DNA of 64,000 nucleotides from Gallionella sp. (GCA_028714075.1 JAQTMZ010000002.1:62001-126000); one strand, 5' to 3'; counted from the first letter of the stretch, positions 26,553-35,744 are shown. Notes: generated from the sequence alone by a model not told the origin. A program made the numbers and translations.

Positions 26553-28034
26553 TTACGCGTTTGCCTCCGTGCGGTTCAGGCGCGGATCGAACGCGTCGCG
26601 CACCGCGTCGGCAAACAGGTTGGCCGCCAGCACCAGCGCCAGCATGAAGCCGAATGCCGCCGCCAATGCCCACCACACCATCGGCTCGCGCCCCATTTCC
26701 AGGCGCGCGGCGTTGATCATCGTGCCGAAGCTGATCGTGGACGGATCGACGCCGACGCCGACGTAGGACAGCACCGCCTCGGCCAGCACCAGCCCGCTGA
26801 AGTCCATCACCAGTGCGATCAAAATAATGTGCATCACGTTCGGCACGATGTGGCGCGTCAGGATGCGGAACGACGACACGCCGAACGCCTGCGCCGCCTG
26901 GATGTATTCCAGCTCGCGCAGCTTGAGCGTCTCGCCGCGCAGCAGACGGCACAGCCCGGTCCAGCTGGTCATGCCGAGGATCAGGCACAGGAACACCAGG
27001 CGCAGGTCGGCGCGCGATGCGGCGGTGTCGAACCAGTGCGGGTGCGTCTCGATGGTGACCTGCATCATCAGCACCGCCGCCGCGATCAGCAGCACGCTGG
27101 GGATCGAACTCAGCACGGTGTAGACATACTGGATCACGTCGTCCACCCAGCCGCGCAGATAGCCCGCCGCGATGCCGAGCAGCAGCGCCAGCGGCAGCGT
27201 CACCAGCGTGGTCACCGTGCCGATAATCAAGCCGGTGCGGATGCTTTTCAGCGACAGGTACAGCACGTCCTGCCCGACCTTGTCGGTGCCAAGCACGTGA
27301 TAGGCGGTGGCGAGGTTGAAGGTGATGCCGATCAGCGTGGCGATGATGAGCGTGGCGATTAACAGAGCACGCAACGGTAGCCCCCTCTCCCGCAAGCGGG
27401 AGAGGGTTGGGGAGAGGGGCGTTGAGCATAAGCTGCCTTCCCGTTTCTTCTGCTTCGATTGACTACCCTCTCCCTCAATCCCTCTCCCGCTTGCGGGAGA
27501 GGGAAGCAAGAGCCAAGCGCCGGCCAGCACAACCAGCAGCCCCGCCAGCAATCCTGCCAGCGCACCTTTAAAGCCGCGCCACGCCACATCCCCGTCGCGC
27601 TGCGCCTCATCCGCCAGATGCGCGCCGCCGAATTTCAGGCGCGGATAGTCGCGCAGCACCCTGCCCTGTGCATCGCTGGTGCTTTCCTTGGCATACAGCG
27701 TCAGCGCCAGCGGCGCGGAATAGGTCTTCTCGGTCTGCACGCGCAGCGGTTCGACCAACTTGTCGAACACACTCAACACTTCCGGCGAATACACTGTTGC
27801 GCCGCCGTTACGTTCCGGCAGGGCGGCGCGGTAATGCAGTGTGTCCAGCAGCCCGACTACAAGAAACAAAGCCAACACCAGCAGCGACACCAGCGCCGTC
27901 GCATTCTGTGCCACGCGCCGCCACGGCAACAGCAGATGCTCGTGCTGCCGGATGTACCACGCACCGGCGAGGCACGCCGCCAGCAGCAGGAATACCAGCG
28001 CGTCGCTCCATAAAATGACGGGGGTGAAATTCAT
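26553..28034 (-). CDS. yejE: Peptide ABC importer permease YejE
   Basis: A permease of 493 residues. An N-terminal hydrophobic region with two helices precedes the permease core; the binding-protein-dependent transport signature EYIQAAQAFGVSSFRIL sits near residue 385. YejC/DppC-like features include GTDKVGQDVLYLSLKSIRTG. A pair of palindromic repeats forms an in-frame insert of about 42 residues (about 177-218; SPASGRGIEGEG, SPTLSRLRERG) just before the first core helix. It overlaps yejB by 4 bp. Confidence 0.9.
   Translation of the reverse strand: MNFTPVILWSDALVFLLLAACLAGAWYIRQHEHLLLPWRRVAQNATALVSLLVLALFLVVGLLDTLHYRAALPERNGGATVYSPEVLSVFDKLVEPLRVQTEKTYSAPLALTLYAKESTSDAQGRVLRDYPRLKFGGAHLADEAQRDGDVAWRGFKGALAGLLAGLLVVLAGAWLLLPSPASGRGIEGEGSQSKQKKREGSLCSTPLSPTLSRLRERGLPLRALLIATLIIATLIGITFNLATAYHVLGTDKVGQDVLYLSLKSIRTGLIIGTVTTLVTLPLALLLGIAAGYLRGWVDDVIQYVYTVLSSIPSVLLIAAAVLMMQVTIETHPHWFDTAASRADLRLVFLCLILGMTSWTGLCRLLRGETLKLRELEYIQAAQAFGVSSFRILTRHIVPNVMHIILIALVMDFSGLVLAEAVLSYVGVGVDPSTISFGTMINAARLEMGREPMVWWALAAAFGFMLALVLAANLFADAVRDAFDPRLNRTEANA
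27381..27419. repeat. CCCTCTCCCGC-family palindrome in yejE, copy 1
   Basis: CCCTCTCCCGCAAGCGGGAG(AGGG) plus the flank TTGGGGAGAGGGG. In frame within yejE. Opposite in orientation to the next copy 45 bp away. Confidence 0.85.
27464..27504. repeat. CCCTCTCCCGC-family palindrome in yejE, copy 2
   Basis: ACCCTCTCCCTCAATCCCTC leads into CCCGCTTGCGGGAGAGGGA. With copy 1 it bounds about 45 bp of unique sequence, giving a composite inverted arrangement that stays in frame with yejE. Confidence 0.85.
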
Positions 28035-29008
28035 GACAATCGCACTCTGGGATCAACCATGGTGTAGGAAATATCGGTCAGGATCAGCCCGACGATGTAC
28101 AGCAGCGAGCCGAGGAATACCATCGCGCGCACCACGGAAAAATCCTGCGCGTTGATCGCGTCGATGGTGTAGCTGCCCAGGCCGGGGATGCCGAAGAACG
28201 ATTCGGTGAGCAGGCTGCCCATGAACAGCAGCGGGATCACCACCACCACGCCGGTGAGGATCGGGATCATGGCGTTCTTCAGCACATGGCGGAACAGCAC
28301 GCGCAATTCCGACAAACCCTTGGCGCGCGCGGTACGCACATAGTCCTTGCCGATCTCTTCGAGGAAGATGGTGCGGTACCAGCGGCTGCTGGAGCCGACG
28401 CTGCCGACCACGCCGATGACGATGGGCAGCGCCACGAACTTGAAGCCGCCGAGGCCGCCGTCGTAGCCGGAGATCGGCACCAGATGCCACAGCTTGCTCA
28501 CCACGAATTGCCCGCCGATGATGTAGAACAGGCCGGACACCGACATCAGCAGCACGCACAGCGCCACCCCCGCGATGTCCAGCGCGGTGGCACGGAACAG
28601 CGTCATCAGCAGCGCGAAGCTGACATACACGACCAGACCAACCAGAAAGGTCGGCAGCGCGATCGCCAGGCTCGGCATCATGCGTGTCTGGATTTCGCGC
28701 GAGATGTTGCGCCCGTCGTCCGAGTAGCCGAAATCCAGCACGAACATGCTGGCGGACTTCTGCCAGAAGATCGTGTCGGTGACTTTGCCCGCGCCGCTGG
28801 CCGCGCCGTTGAGCAGCAACGGCTTGTCGTAGCCGTGCTGCTGCTTCCATTTTTCGATGGCCTCCGGCGTGACGCGCTTGATGCCGAGCTGCATGCGCGC
28901 CATATCTTCCGGCGTGTTTACCACGAAGAACAGCGCGAAGGTGAGCAGGTTCACCCCGATCAGGATCGGCACGGCGTAAAGAATGCGGCGCAGCAGGTAG
29001 GCAAGCAT
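28031..29008 (-). CDS. yejB: Peptide ABC importer permease YejB
   Basis: A permease of 325 residues of the DppB/OppB/YejB class: starts MLAYLLRRILYAVPILIGVN, has about six membrane helices, and the EAA-like loop DYVRTARAKGLSELRVLFRHVLKNA near residue 230. In enterobacteria YejABEF imports peptides such as microcin C; the binding protein gene yejA is not in this window. It overlaps yejE by 4 bp. Confidence 0.92.
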   Translation of the reverse strand: MLAYLLRRILYAVPILIGVNLLTFALFFVVNTPEDMARMQLGIKRVTPEAIEKWKQQHGYDKPLLLNGAASGAGKVTDTIFWQKSASMFVLDFGYSDDGRNISREIQTRMMPSLAIALPTFLVGLVVYVSFALLMTLFRATALDIAGVALCVLLMSVSGLFYIIGGQFVVSKLWHLVPISGYDGGLGGFKFVALPIVIGVVGSVGSSSRWYRTIFLEEIGKDYVRTARAKGLSELRVLFRHVLKNAMIPILTGVVVVIPLLFMGSLLTESFFGIPGLGSYTIDAINAQDFSVVRAMVFLGSLLYIVGLILTDISYTMVDPRVRLS

Positions 29009-29292
29009 CGGGCGTGTATCGCGGGCAAGTAACGGTTGCGCGGATTATAGGGCAATATCCGCGCAGTCGGTTTGGTGCGCTGCCTGGCCGCAGAAAAGGC
29101 ACGGCATATGAAACTTGCTGAAGCGCGCTGTTTAAGCGCGACGCAGAAATTTGCTAGAATGCCGCCGGAGCGGCCTCCCGGACAAAGTTGCGTATATGGC
29201 GCATGTAAAGACACAGCTTTGGTTTTTGCCGCGTAACTGGCATAATGCCCACTGTCAACCACAATACATGCGTTGCGCAGGAATTTCTACCC

Positions 29293-30168
29293 ATGAACAA
29301 ACTTTCCGATGAACTGAATAAAAAGCTTGGCGAGGCCGTGGAGCGAATGCCGGCTTTTCCGAAAAGCGTGCAGAAAATCCTCGAGTTGACGCGCGATCTC
29401 AACTGCTCGCCGAAGGTTCTGGTGCAGGTCATCGAAAACGATCCGGTCATCACGATGAAGATCCTGCGGGTTCTCAATTCGGCCTATTACCGGCTGCCCA
29501 GCAAGATCACCTCGATCAACCATTCGGTGGTGTTTCTCGGCCTGAATACTGTCAAAAACATTGCGCTGAGTATTGCCGCAATCGGCATCCTGCCCAAGAA
29601 AAATGCCGCCGGTTTCGATGTCGGCCAGTATCTGCTACATTCCCTGTCAACTGCCGCCCTGGCCAAGCATTTAGCCATCAAATCCCTCAAGATAGGCGAA
29701 GCCGACCCGATGGACTGTTACGTTGCGGGGCTGCTGCACGATTTCGGCAAAATAGTATTTGCCCAGTTCATGCCGGAACAATTCAAGATAGCGCTCGAAA
29801 AAAGCCCGGCAGATAATATACCGCTGTTTACGGCGGAGCAGATGGCTATCGGGACAGACCACACCGTCGTCGGCTCGATGCTGGCCGAGAAATGGCAGTT
29901 CCCGAAAGCGCTGATCGATAGCATCCGCGACCATCACTCGGAAAAAGCGGGCGCGACGGCAATGGGAGCTTGCGTGTTCGCCGCCAACCAGATCAGTAAA
30001 AAAATGCAGTACGGTTCCGCCGGAGATGCGCGTATAGAAGCCTTGCCTCCTGCAGTCGCCAAGTATTTCGGCAGCAGCCTCGAGGTATTGATCGATTCCA
30101 TCGGTGAAGAGGAACTGCAGAAGATTATCGAGCATGCCAGACAGTTTGCCCAGGTGGACGCGTCATGA
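29293..30168 (+). CDS. HDOD-domain signalling protein
   Basis: A protein of 291 residues. The HDOD domain spans about 15-215: MPAFPKSVQKILELTRD, VLRVLNSAYYRLPSKITSINHSV style core and LLHDFGKIVFAQ. The HD residues are present, but HDOD proteins generally act as regulatory scaffolds rather than enzymes. The ATG at 29293 is preceded by AGGA at about 10 bases. First of three coupled genes: it overlaps the MBL-fold gene by 4 bp. Confidence 0.88.
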   Translation: MNKLSDELNKKLGEAVERMPAFPKSVQKILELTRDLNCSPKVLVQVIENDPVITMKILRVLNSAYYRLPSKITSINHSVVFLGLNTVKNIALSIAAIGILPKKNAAGFDVGQYLLHSLSTAALAKHLAIKSLKIGEADPMDCYVAGLLHDFGKIVFAQFMPEQFKIALEKSPADNIPLFTAEQMAIGTDHTVVGSMLAEKWQFPKALIDSIRDHHSEKAGATAMGACVFAANQISKKMQYGSAGDARIEALPPAVAKYFGSSLEVLIDSIGEEELQKIIEHARQFAQVDAS

Positions 30169-31052
30169 AAATAAAATTCTGGGGGGTGCGCGGCTCGATC
30201 CCGTCGCCCCGCGCCGGCACGGTGCGGTATGGCGGCAATACGACCTGCATCGAAGTCCGCACGGACAACAATGAGCTGATTATTATCGACGGGGGCACCG
30301 GGATTTTCCCGCTGTCGCAGACTCTGCTGAAGGAGTTGCCGGTCACCGCCAATATATTTATCACCCACAGCCACTGGGATCACATCCACGGCCTGCCTTT
30401 TTTTATCCCCAACTTCATCCCCGGCAACAAGATGATATTGCACGGTGCGCTCGATCCGGTTTCCGGGCGCGGGGTCGAACAAGTCATGGATGTGCAGTTG
30501 CAATACAGCTACTTTCCGGTACGCGAGGCGGAGATGAAGGCGAACATCGAATACGTTTCATTATCGCCCGGAGAGACAATCCAGGCCGGTTCGGCCACGG
30601 TGACGGCGACCCTGCTGAACCATCCGGTCGTCAATTTCGGTTATCGGGTGGAATGCAACGGCAAGTCGCTATTTTTTACCGGGGACCATGAACCCTATTC
30701 CAATATCTACTCGCCGGGCGACGAAAGCTACGAGGAATATCACGGGCTGATCGAGGCGCAGGAACGGATGGTTTTCGATGCGATGCACGGCGTGGATGTG
30801 CTGATTGCCGATTCTTCCTACACCATCGAGGAATATCCCGCCAAAAAGGGCTGGGGGCACGGCACGTTCGATTCCTGCATGAGCATGGCCGATGCGGTCG
30901 GCGCGAAAATCCTTTACTGCACCCACCATGAGCCGACACGCGACGATGATATGCTGGAACGCGAATTTGCCAAGGCGCTGGAGCGGCATCCGCGGCGCGA
31001 AGGAATGGCGGATTTCCGGCTGGCACGCGAGGGTATCGAGATCGAATTTTAA
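30165..31052 (+). CDS. MBL-fold hydrolase, candidate cyclic-nucleotide phosphodiesterase
   Basis: A protein of 295 residues. The N-terminus FWGVRGSIPSPRAGTVRYGG and GGNTTCIEV are typical of a PhnP/RNase Z-like MBL branch; the metal site is THSHWDHIHG, with later His in LLNHPVVNFGY and Asp in FTGDHEPYS. It sits between an HDOD gene (4-bp overlap) and an adenylate cyclase gene, mirroring the cyclase-MBL pair at 12.5-15.5 kb, so a cAMP-degrading role is plausible but unproven. Confidence 0.78.
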   Translation: MKIKFWGVRGSIPSPRAGTVRYGGNTTCIEVRTDNNELIIIDGGTGIFPLSQTLLKELPVTANIFITHSHWDHIHGLPFFIPNFIPGNKMILHGALDPVSGRGVEQVMDVQLQYSYFPVREAEMKANIEYVSLSPGETIQAGSATVTATLLNHPVVNFGYRVECNGKSLFFTGDHEPYSNIYSPGDESYEEYHGLIEAQERMVFDAMHGVDVLIADSSYTIEEYPAKKGWGHGTFDSCMSMADAVGAKILYCTHHEPTRDDDMLEREFAKALERHPRREGMADFRLAREGIEIEF

Positions 31053-31106
31053 TCGCTGGCATTATCGGCATGGCAACGGTATTACGCGCCATGCATGGAG
31101 CAAATC

Positions 31107-32477
31107 ATGAGTTCCACATTCAGTAGCCCAAAAATCAATCCTGCCAATGCCGTCGAGGAGCTGGCGGCCGAGCGCGAGGCGCACGCGGGAACCAAGGCAA
31201 GATTAAAGCTGCTCGAGCATACCGTATTGCAATTCGTCCCGCGCGATTTGATCTCTTTTCTGGGCAAGGGAAGCCTGCTCGATGTCGAACTCGGCGATCA
31301 GGTTGAAAAAACGATGTCGATAGTGTTCACCGACATACGCGACTTCACCACCCTGTCGGAAAGCATGACGCCGCAGCAAACCTTCAACATGATCAACTCC
31401 TACCTGTCGGTGATGAACCCGGTCATCAGCACCCATCAGGGGATCATCGACAAATACATGGGCGACGCGATCATGGCGCTGTTCCCCACCTCGGCCGACG
31501 ACGCGCTTTCTGCCGCCCTGGCGATGCTGGCACGCCTCGATGAATACAACAACGGCCGGTCAAGGGCCGCCTACCCTCCGATACGGATAGGGATCGGCGT
31601 CAATACCGGATTGTTGATGCTCGGCGTGATAGGCGGCGGCAACCGGATGGAAGGCACGGTGATCAGCCACGCAGTCAACCTGGCGTCGCGCCTGGAAACC
31701 CTGACCAAGACCTACGGGGTGCCCTTGCTGATCAGCGAACATACGCTTTACAGCCTTTCCGATGCGGAGCTGTTCTCGGTGCGCTACCTCGGGAGATCCA
31801 AAGTAGCCGAAAACACCCCGGCCGAATCGGTCTACGAAGTGTTTGACCACGACACCCCGAAGATCAAGGAACTGAAGATAAAATCTCTGAAAAAATTCGA
31901 GGAGGCAGTCGCCTATTACCATACCCGCGCGGCCACCAAGGCGCTTCCCATGCTGGAGGAGATAGTGCGCGAAAATCCCGGCGACAACCCGGCGAGAGTC
32001 TATCTGAAACGCTGCCTCGATTACATCAAGACCGGAGTCTACATCGGCACTGAAGAACTTCCTGATGAAATAATTTGGCGCAAGGAGCATGAGGTCGGCA
32101 TCGAAGAAATTGACCGCCAACTCCACGAGTTATTTACTCTCATAAGAAACCTGCACGAGGCTGTGTCCGTTGAAAACAACCGGGATGCCATATCATCCGC
32201 AATGGATATTCTGGAGAGGCGTATTCAGGAACATTTCGAGTTTGAAGATGAATTGATGACAAAACATTACTATCCCTTTTCTTCAGACCACATCGCCCAG
32301 CATAACTCCTACAAATACTACTTCTACAAACTAAAAGACGAAATCGAGACCAACATCGAGAACTCGCTGTATCTTGGTTTCCGCATCAATTTATCCCTGG
32401 CCAACTGGTTGCTGAACCATTTATCCCGCGACGACCGCCATCTTGGACGCTTCCTGAACGAACGCGGATGCGTTTGA
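31107..32477 (+). CDS. Adenylate cyclase fused to a hemerythrin-like domain
   Basis: A protein of 456 residues without membrane helices. An N-terminal coiled stretch precedes a class III cyclase domain (about 65-245). Metal Asp residues are in FTDIRDF and YMGDAIMALF, the adenine-selecting Lys in IDKYMGD, and Asn/Arg in VNLASRLE. A helical linker (about 250-320) leads to a hemerythrin-like domain (about 325-450). The di-iron ligands HFEFE, HIAQH and H-x4-D (HLSRDD) are present, but the first His site reads DRQLHELF, with Leu at the usual His position and His one residue later. It may make cAMP in response to oxygen, NO or iron. The ATG at 31107 has GGAG at an ideal 6 bases. Confidence 0.85.
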   Translation: MSSTFSSPKINPANAVEELAAEREAHAGTKARLKLLEHTVLQFVPRDLISFLGKGSLLDVELGDQVEKTMSIVFTDIRDFTTLSESMTPQQTFNMINSYLSVMNPVISTHQGIIDKYMGDAIMALFPTSADDALSAALAMLARLDEYNNGRSRAAYPPIRIGIGVNTGLLMLGVIGGGNRMEGTVISHAVNLASRLETLTKTYGVPLLISEHTLYSLSDAELFSVRYLGRSKVAENTPAESVYEVFDHDTPKIKELKIKSLKKFEEAVAYYHTRAATKALPMLEEIVRENPGDNPARVYLKRCLDYIKTGVYIGTEELPDEIIWRKEHEVGIEEIDRQLHELFTLIRNLHEAVSVENNRDAISSAMDILERRIQEHFEFEDELMTKHYYPFSSDHIAQHNSYKYYFYKLKDEIETNIENSLYLGFRINLSLANWLLNHLSRDDRHLGRFLNERGCV

Positions 32478-32512
32478 AACACGCCGACCGCCTGCACGGA
32501 AGTCCACGCACC

Positions 32513-32542
32513 ATAAAAAAACCAGCCGAAGCTGGTTTTTTT
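32513..32542. terminator. Bidirectional rho-independent terminator
   Basis: AACCAGC CGAA GCTGGTT is flanked by A7 on the left and T7 on the right, so it can stop transcription of the cyclase-hemerythrin gene from the left and of the small minus-strand gene from the right. Confidence 0.9.
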
Positions 32543-32550
32543 GGCTACTT

Positions 32551-32649
32551 TTATTTGGAACCGGTGAACAACTGCTTCAACATCCACAAACTAAACAGGA
32601 CTGCTGCCACTGCGGTACCAATTGATGCTACGTCAGCGATGATCGCCAT
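32551..32649 (-). CDS. 32-residue single-span membrane peptide
   Basis: Very short gene with an excellent ribosome site (GGGAGGAG, 3 bases before ATG) encoding a peptide that begins MAIIADVASIGTAVAAVLFS and ends LFTGSK. One membrane helix (about 5-27), short basic C-terminus. A promoter candidate lies about 55-80 bp upstream and a terminator starts 9 bp after the stop, so it has its own transcription unit. No function known to me. It shares a terminator, not a promoter, with the cyclase-hemerythrin gene. Confidence 0.7.
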   Translation of the reverse strand: MAIIADVASIGTAVAAVLFSLWMLKQLFTGSK

Positions 32650-32703
32650 TTTCTCCTCCCGAGAGAACTGAGTTGAACACAACAACAAGCTCAAGTACGA
32701 CGA

Positions 32704-32731
32704 ATCGTAACACAATTTTTTGTGCGGACAA
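32704..32731 (-). promoter_or_regulatory. Candidate sigma-70 promoter of the 32-residue peptide gene
   Basis: On the minus strand TTGTCC, a 16-bp spacer and TACGAT. Placed 55 bp before the start codon of the small gene, leaving a leader of about 45 bases. Confidence 0.45.
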
Positions 32732-32893
32732 ACCCTTTTTGACAACCGCCTGCCGCATACAACAGACTGACCTGTTTCAGTCTCTGGTGCTATCATTTCA
32801 GGGTGACAAACCTCTCTCTCGCTTCAGCGGCCGACCGTTCCTATCGACCGGCCGATACCGAATAGTAAATTCCGCAAAATAATATTCCACAGT

Positions 32894-34216
32894 ATGTCCA
32901 AAAAACTTTATATCAAGACCTACGGCTGCCAGATGAACGAGTACGACTCGGACAAGATGGCGGATGTGCTGCGCGCCTGCGCGGGCATGGAGCAGACCGA
33001 CAAGCCGGAAGAGGCCGATGTAATCCTGTTCAACACCTGCTCGATCCGCGAGAAAGCCGAGGAAAAAGTATTTTCTGATCTGGGGCGCGTGCGCCCGCTC
33101 AAGCTGGCCAAACCGGATTTGCTGATCGGTGTGGGGGGATGTGTGGCAAGCCAGGAAAGCGCGATGATTATGCGGCGCGCACCCTATGTCGATATCGTGT
33201 TCGGTCCGCAGACCTTGCACCGTTTGCCGCAACTTATCCAGGCCTACCGCGACACCGGCCGCGCGCAAGTTGATGTCAGTTTTCCGGAGATCGAGAAGTT
33301 CGATTATTTGCCCGCGCCGCAGACCACTTCCGGCACGGCTTTCGTTTCCATCATGGAGGGTTGCAGCAAATACTGCACGTATTGCGTGGTGCCCTACACG
33401 CGCGGCGAAGAAGTGTCGCGCCCGCTTGCCGATGTGCTTGCCGATGTGCGGGAGCTGGTCGCGCAAGGCGTGGTGGAAATCACCCTGATCGGGCAGAACG
33501 TGAATGCCTACTGCGGCGCAAGCGATGACGGCGATACGGTGGATTTCGCTTTCCTGCTGCAAGCCGTCGCCGCGCTGGAAGGCGTGAAACGGCTGCGCTA
33601 CACGACCTCGCATCCCAAGGAAATGACGCAGCGGCTGATCGATGTGTACGCCACCACGCCCAAGCTGGTCAGCCATTTGCATCTGCCGGTACAATCCGGT
33701 TCGGATCGGATTCTGGCGGCGATGAAACGCGGCCACACCGCGCTCGAATACAAATCCATCATTCGCCGGTTGCGCGCCGTGCGCCCCGATATCTGCGTTA
33801 CTTCGGATTTCATCGTCGGCTTCCCCGGCGAGACCGAGCAGGATTTCGAGGCCACGATGAAGCTGATCGACGATATCGGTTTCGATAACAGCTTCAGCTA
33901 CCTGTATAGCCCGCGCCCCGGCACGCCCGCCGCCGAACTGCGCGACGACACTCCGCAGGAAGTGAAATCGGCGCGCCTGGCAAGGTTGCAGGCGCGCATC
34001 GATGAACTGGAGCAGCAGGTAAGCCAAACCATGCTCGGCACGGTACAGCGCGTGCTGGTGGAGGGCGTGTCGAAGAAAGATGCACTGGAACTGGCCGGGC
34101 GCACCGACAACAATCGCGTGGTAAATTTCCCCGGCCCGGCGGGCATGACAGGCCGCTTTGCCCATGTAAAAATTACCCAAGTGGTGCGCCATACCTTGCG
34201 CGGTGAGTTGGTGTAG
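32894..34216 (+). CDS. miaB: tRNA-2-methylthio-N6-dimethylallyladenosine synthase
   Basis: Radical-SAM methylthiotransferase acting on A37 of tRNA. The N-terminal UPF0004 domain has three cluster Cys residues ([30 protein letters not shown]); the radical-SAM motif is CSKYCTYC (about 155-162); GTP/TRAM-like C-terminus ends [10 protein letters not shown]. Length 440 is normal. In many relatives phoH follows; here ybeY comes next instead. Confidence 0.95.
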   Translation: MSKKLYIKTYGCQMNEYDSDKMADVLRACAGMEQTDKPEEADVILFNTCSIREKAEEKVFSDLGRVRPLKLAKPDLLIGVGGCVASQESAMIMRRAPYVDIVFGPQTLHRLPQLIQAYRDTGRAQVDVSFPEIEKFDYLPAPQTTSGTAFVSIMEGCSKYCTYCVVPYTRGEEVSRPLADVLADVRELVAQGVVEITLIGQNVNAYCGASDDGDTVDFAFLLQAVAALEGVKRLRYTTSHPKEMTQRLIDVYATTPKLVSHLHLPVQSGSDRILAAMKRGHTALEYKSIIRRLRAVRPDICVTSDFIVGFPGETEQDFEATMKLIDDIGFDNSFSYLYSPRPGTPAAELRDDTPQEVKSARLARLQARIDELEQQVSQTMLGTVQRVLVEGVSKKDALELAGRTDNNRVVNFPGPAGMTGRFAHVKITQVVRHTLRGELV

Positions 34217-34239
34217 AGCCAGACATAGAAAATCAGTCG

Positions 34240-34719
34240 ATGGATAAACCACCTACCCCCAAACTTTCCCTGTCCGTGCAATACGCCAGCACCGCGTCAA
34301 ATCTGCCGACTCGCGCGCAGTGGCGCCGCTGGATCAAGCACGCATTGCAACGCGATGCGTGCTTGACATTGCGCATCGTGGATGAAGCCGAGGGGCGCGA
34401 ACTGAACAAAAACTATCGCGGCAAGGATTACGCCACCAATGTGCTGACTTTCGTATATGACAGCGCCGCTGCTCATTGTGGCGACGTGGTGATCTGCGCG
34501 CCGGTGGTGGCAAAAGAAGCCGCCGCGCAACACAAGGATTTATCGGCGCACTACGCACATCTCGCCATTCACGCCACCCTGCATTTGCAGGGCTACGACC
34601 ACGAAAACGATACCGGTGCGGCACAGATGGAAGCACTGGAGACCGCGCTGATGTTAAAATTGCACTATTCAGACCCTTATCAGACAACAAGCACCAAACA
34701 TGGACGAGCCAGAAAGTAA
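34240..34719 (+). CDS. ybeY: Endoribonuclease YbeY
   Basis: rRNA maturation and ribosome quality-control enzyme of 159 residues. The zinc-binding motif is H-x3-H-x5-H, seen in HATLHLQGYDH near residue 110-120; NYRGKDYATNVLTF is also conserved. It overlaps ybeX by 20 bp, so the two are co-expressed. Confidence 0.93.
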   Translation: MDKPPTPKLSLSVQYASTASNLPTRAQWRRWIKHALQRDACLTLRIVDEAEGRELNKNYRGKDYATNVLTFVYDSAAAHCGDVVICAPVVAKEAAAQHKDLSAHYAHLAIHATLHLQGYDHENDTGAAQMEALETALMLKLHYSDPYQTTSTKHGRARK

Positions 34720-35542
34720 TAAACCCAGCCTGCTGGAACGCCTTTCCGCGTTTCTGCTGCGCGAGCCGGAAGACCGCGAGCAATTAGTGCAGTTGTTGCA
34801 TTCCGCCTACGAGCGCAACCTGCTGGATGCCGACGCGCTGTCCATGATGGAAGGCGTGCTGCAAGTATCCGAACGCCAGGTGCGCGAAATCATGATCCCG
34901 CGCGCGCAAATGGATGTCATCGACATCAGCGAAGCGCCGGAGAAATTCATCCCCTTTGTCATCGAGACCGCCCACTCGCGTTTCCCCGTGATCGACGGCG
35001 ACAAGGACAACATCATCGGCATCCTGCTGGCTAAAGACCTGCTGCGCTATTACGCGGGCGAGGAATTCGACGTGCGCGACATGCTGCGCCCGGCGGTGTT
35101 CGTGCCGGAAGCCAAGCGGCTTAACGTGCTGCTGCGCGATTTCCGCAGCAACCGCAACCATATCGCGCTGGTGGCGGACGAATACGGCGGCGTATCCGGC
35201 ATGGTGACGATCGAGGATGTGCTGGAGCAGATTGTCGGCGACATCGAGGACGAATACGATTTTGACGAGGACGAGGACAATATCATTCCCGATGGCACCG
35301 GGCACTACCGCGTCAAGGCCGATACCGAAATTGCCGATTTCAACGAGGCGCTCGGCACGGAATTCAGCAACGAGGAATATGACACGGTAGGCGGCCTCGT
35401 GCTAAAAACCGCGGGGCAACTCCCCAAGCGCGGCGACCATGTCCATTTCGGCGAACTGACTTTCACCGTGCTGCGGGCGGATAGCCGCAGGCTGTATTCA
35501 TTATTGGTGGAACGCAAAAAATCTGTAGCGAAAAACACTTGA
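34700..35542 (+). CDS. ybeX: CorC/HlyC-family CBS-domain protein YbeX
   Basis: A protein of 280 residues with two CBS domains (about 65-190; IMIPRAQMDVID, SRFPVIDGDKDNIIGILLAKDLL, GGVSGMVTIEDVLEQIVGDIEDE) and a C-terminal CorC/HlyC transporter-associated domain (about 200-275). Family members take part in magnesium/cobalt handling and ribosome maturation. It lacks a membrane domain, as expected for YbeX. Confidence 0.92.
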   Translation: MDEPESNKPSLLERLSAFLLREPEDREQLVQLLHSAYERNLLDADALSMMEGVLQVSERQVREIMIPRAQMDVIDISEAPEKFIPFVIETAHSRFPVIDGDKDNIIGILLAKDLLRYYAGEEFDVRDMLRPAVFVPEAKRLNVLLRDFRSNRNHIALVADEYGGVSGMVTIEDVLEQIVGDIEDEYDFDEDEDNIIPDGTGHYRVKADTEIADFNEALGTEFSNEEYDTVGGLVLKTAGQLPKRGDHVHFGELTFTVLRADSRRLYSLLVERKKSVAKNT

Positions 35543-35684
35543 TCCCGTTTTTAAAACTGTATTGCCAAAAGCATATGGATTTTATTGACGCCCTCAACTC
35601 CCGGCCAAGACACCCGAATTAAACTGTTTGGCATATTGTGCTTTTAGTATAGTTTTGAGATAGTTGTATTTTAAAGGATAAATT

Positions 35685-35723
35685 ATGCTGCCTATACCGC
35701 ACAGTTTATCCGGCAGGATTTAA
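35685..35723 (+). CDS. Possible 12-residue leader peptide
   Basis: AAAGGA stands 6 bases before an ATG that encodes MLPIPHSLSGRI and then TAA, ending 21 bases before the next gene's start. The ribosome site is as good as those of real genes nearby, but the peptide is too short to judge by coding content. Confidence 0.25.
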   Translation: MLPIPHSLSGRI

Positions 35724-35728
35724 TCCTG
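35714..35728. promoter_or_regulatory. 15-bp palindrome before the cNMP-EAL gene
   Basis: CAGGATT T AATCCTG is perfectly symmetric and ends 3 bases before the ribosome site GGGAG of the cNMP-EAL gene. The loop is too short for a hairpin, so a protein-binding operator is more likely than an RNA structure. Confidence 0.35.
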
Positions 35729-35744
35729 ATTGGGAGATATTTAT

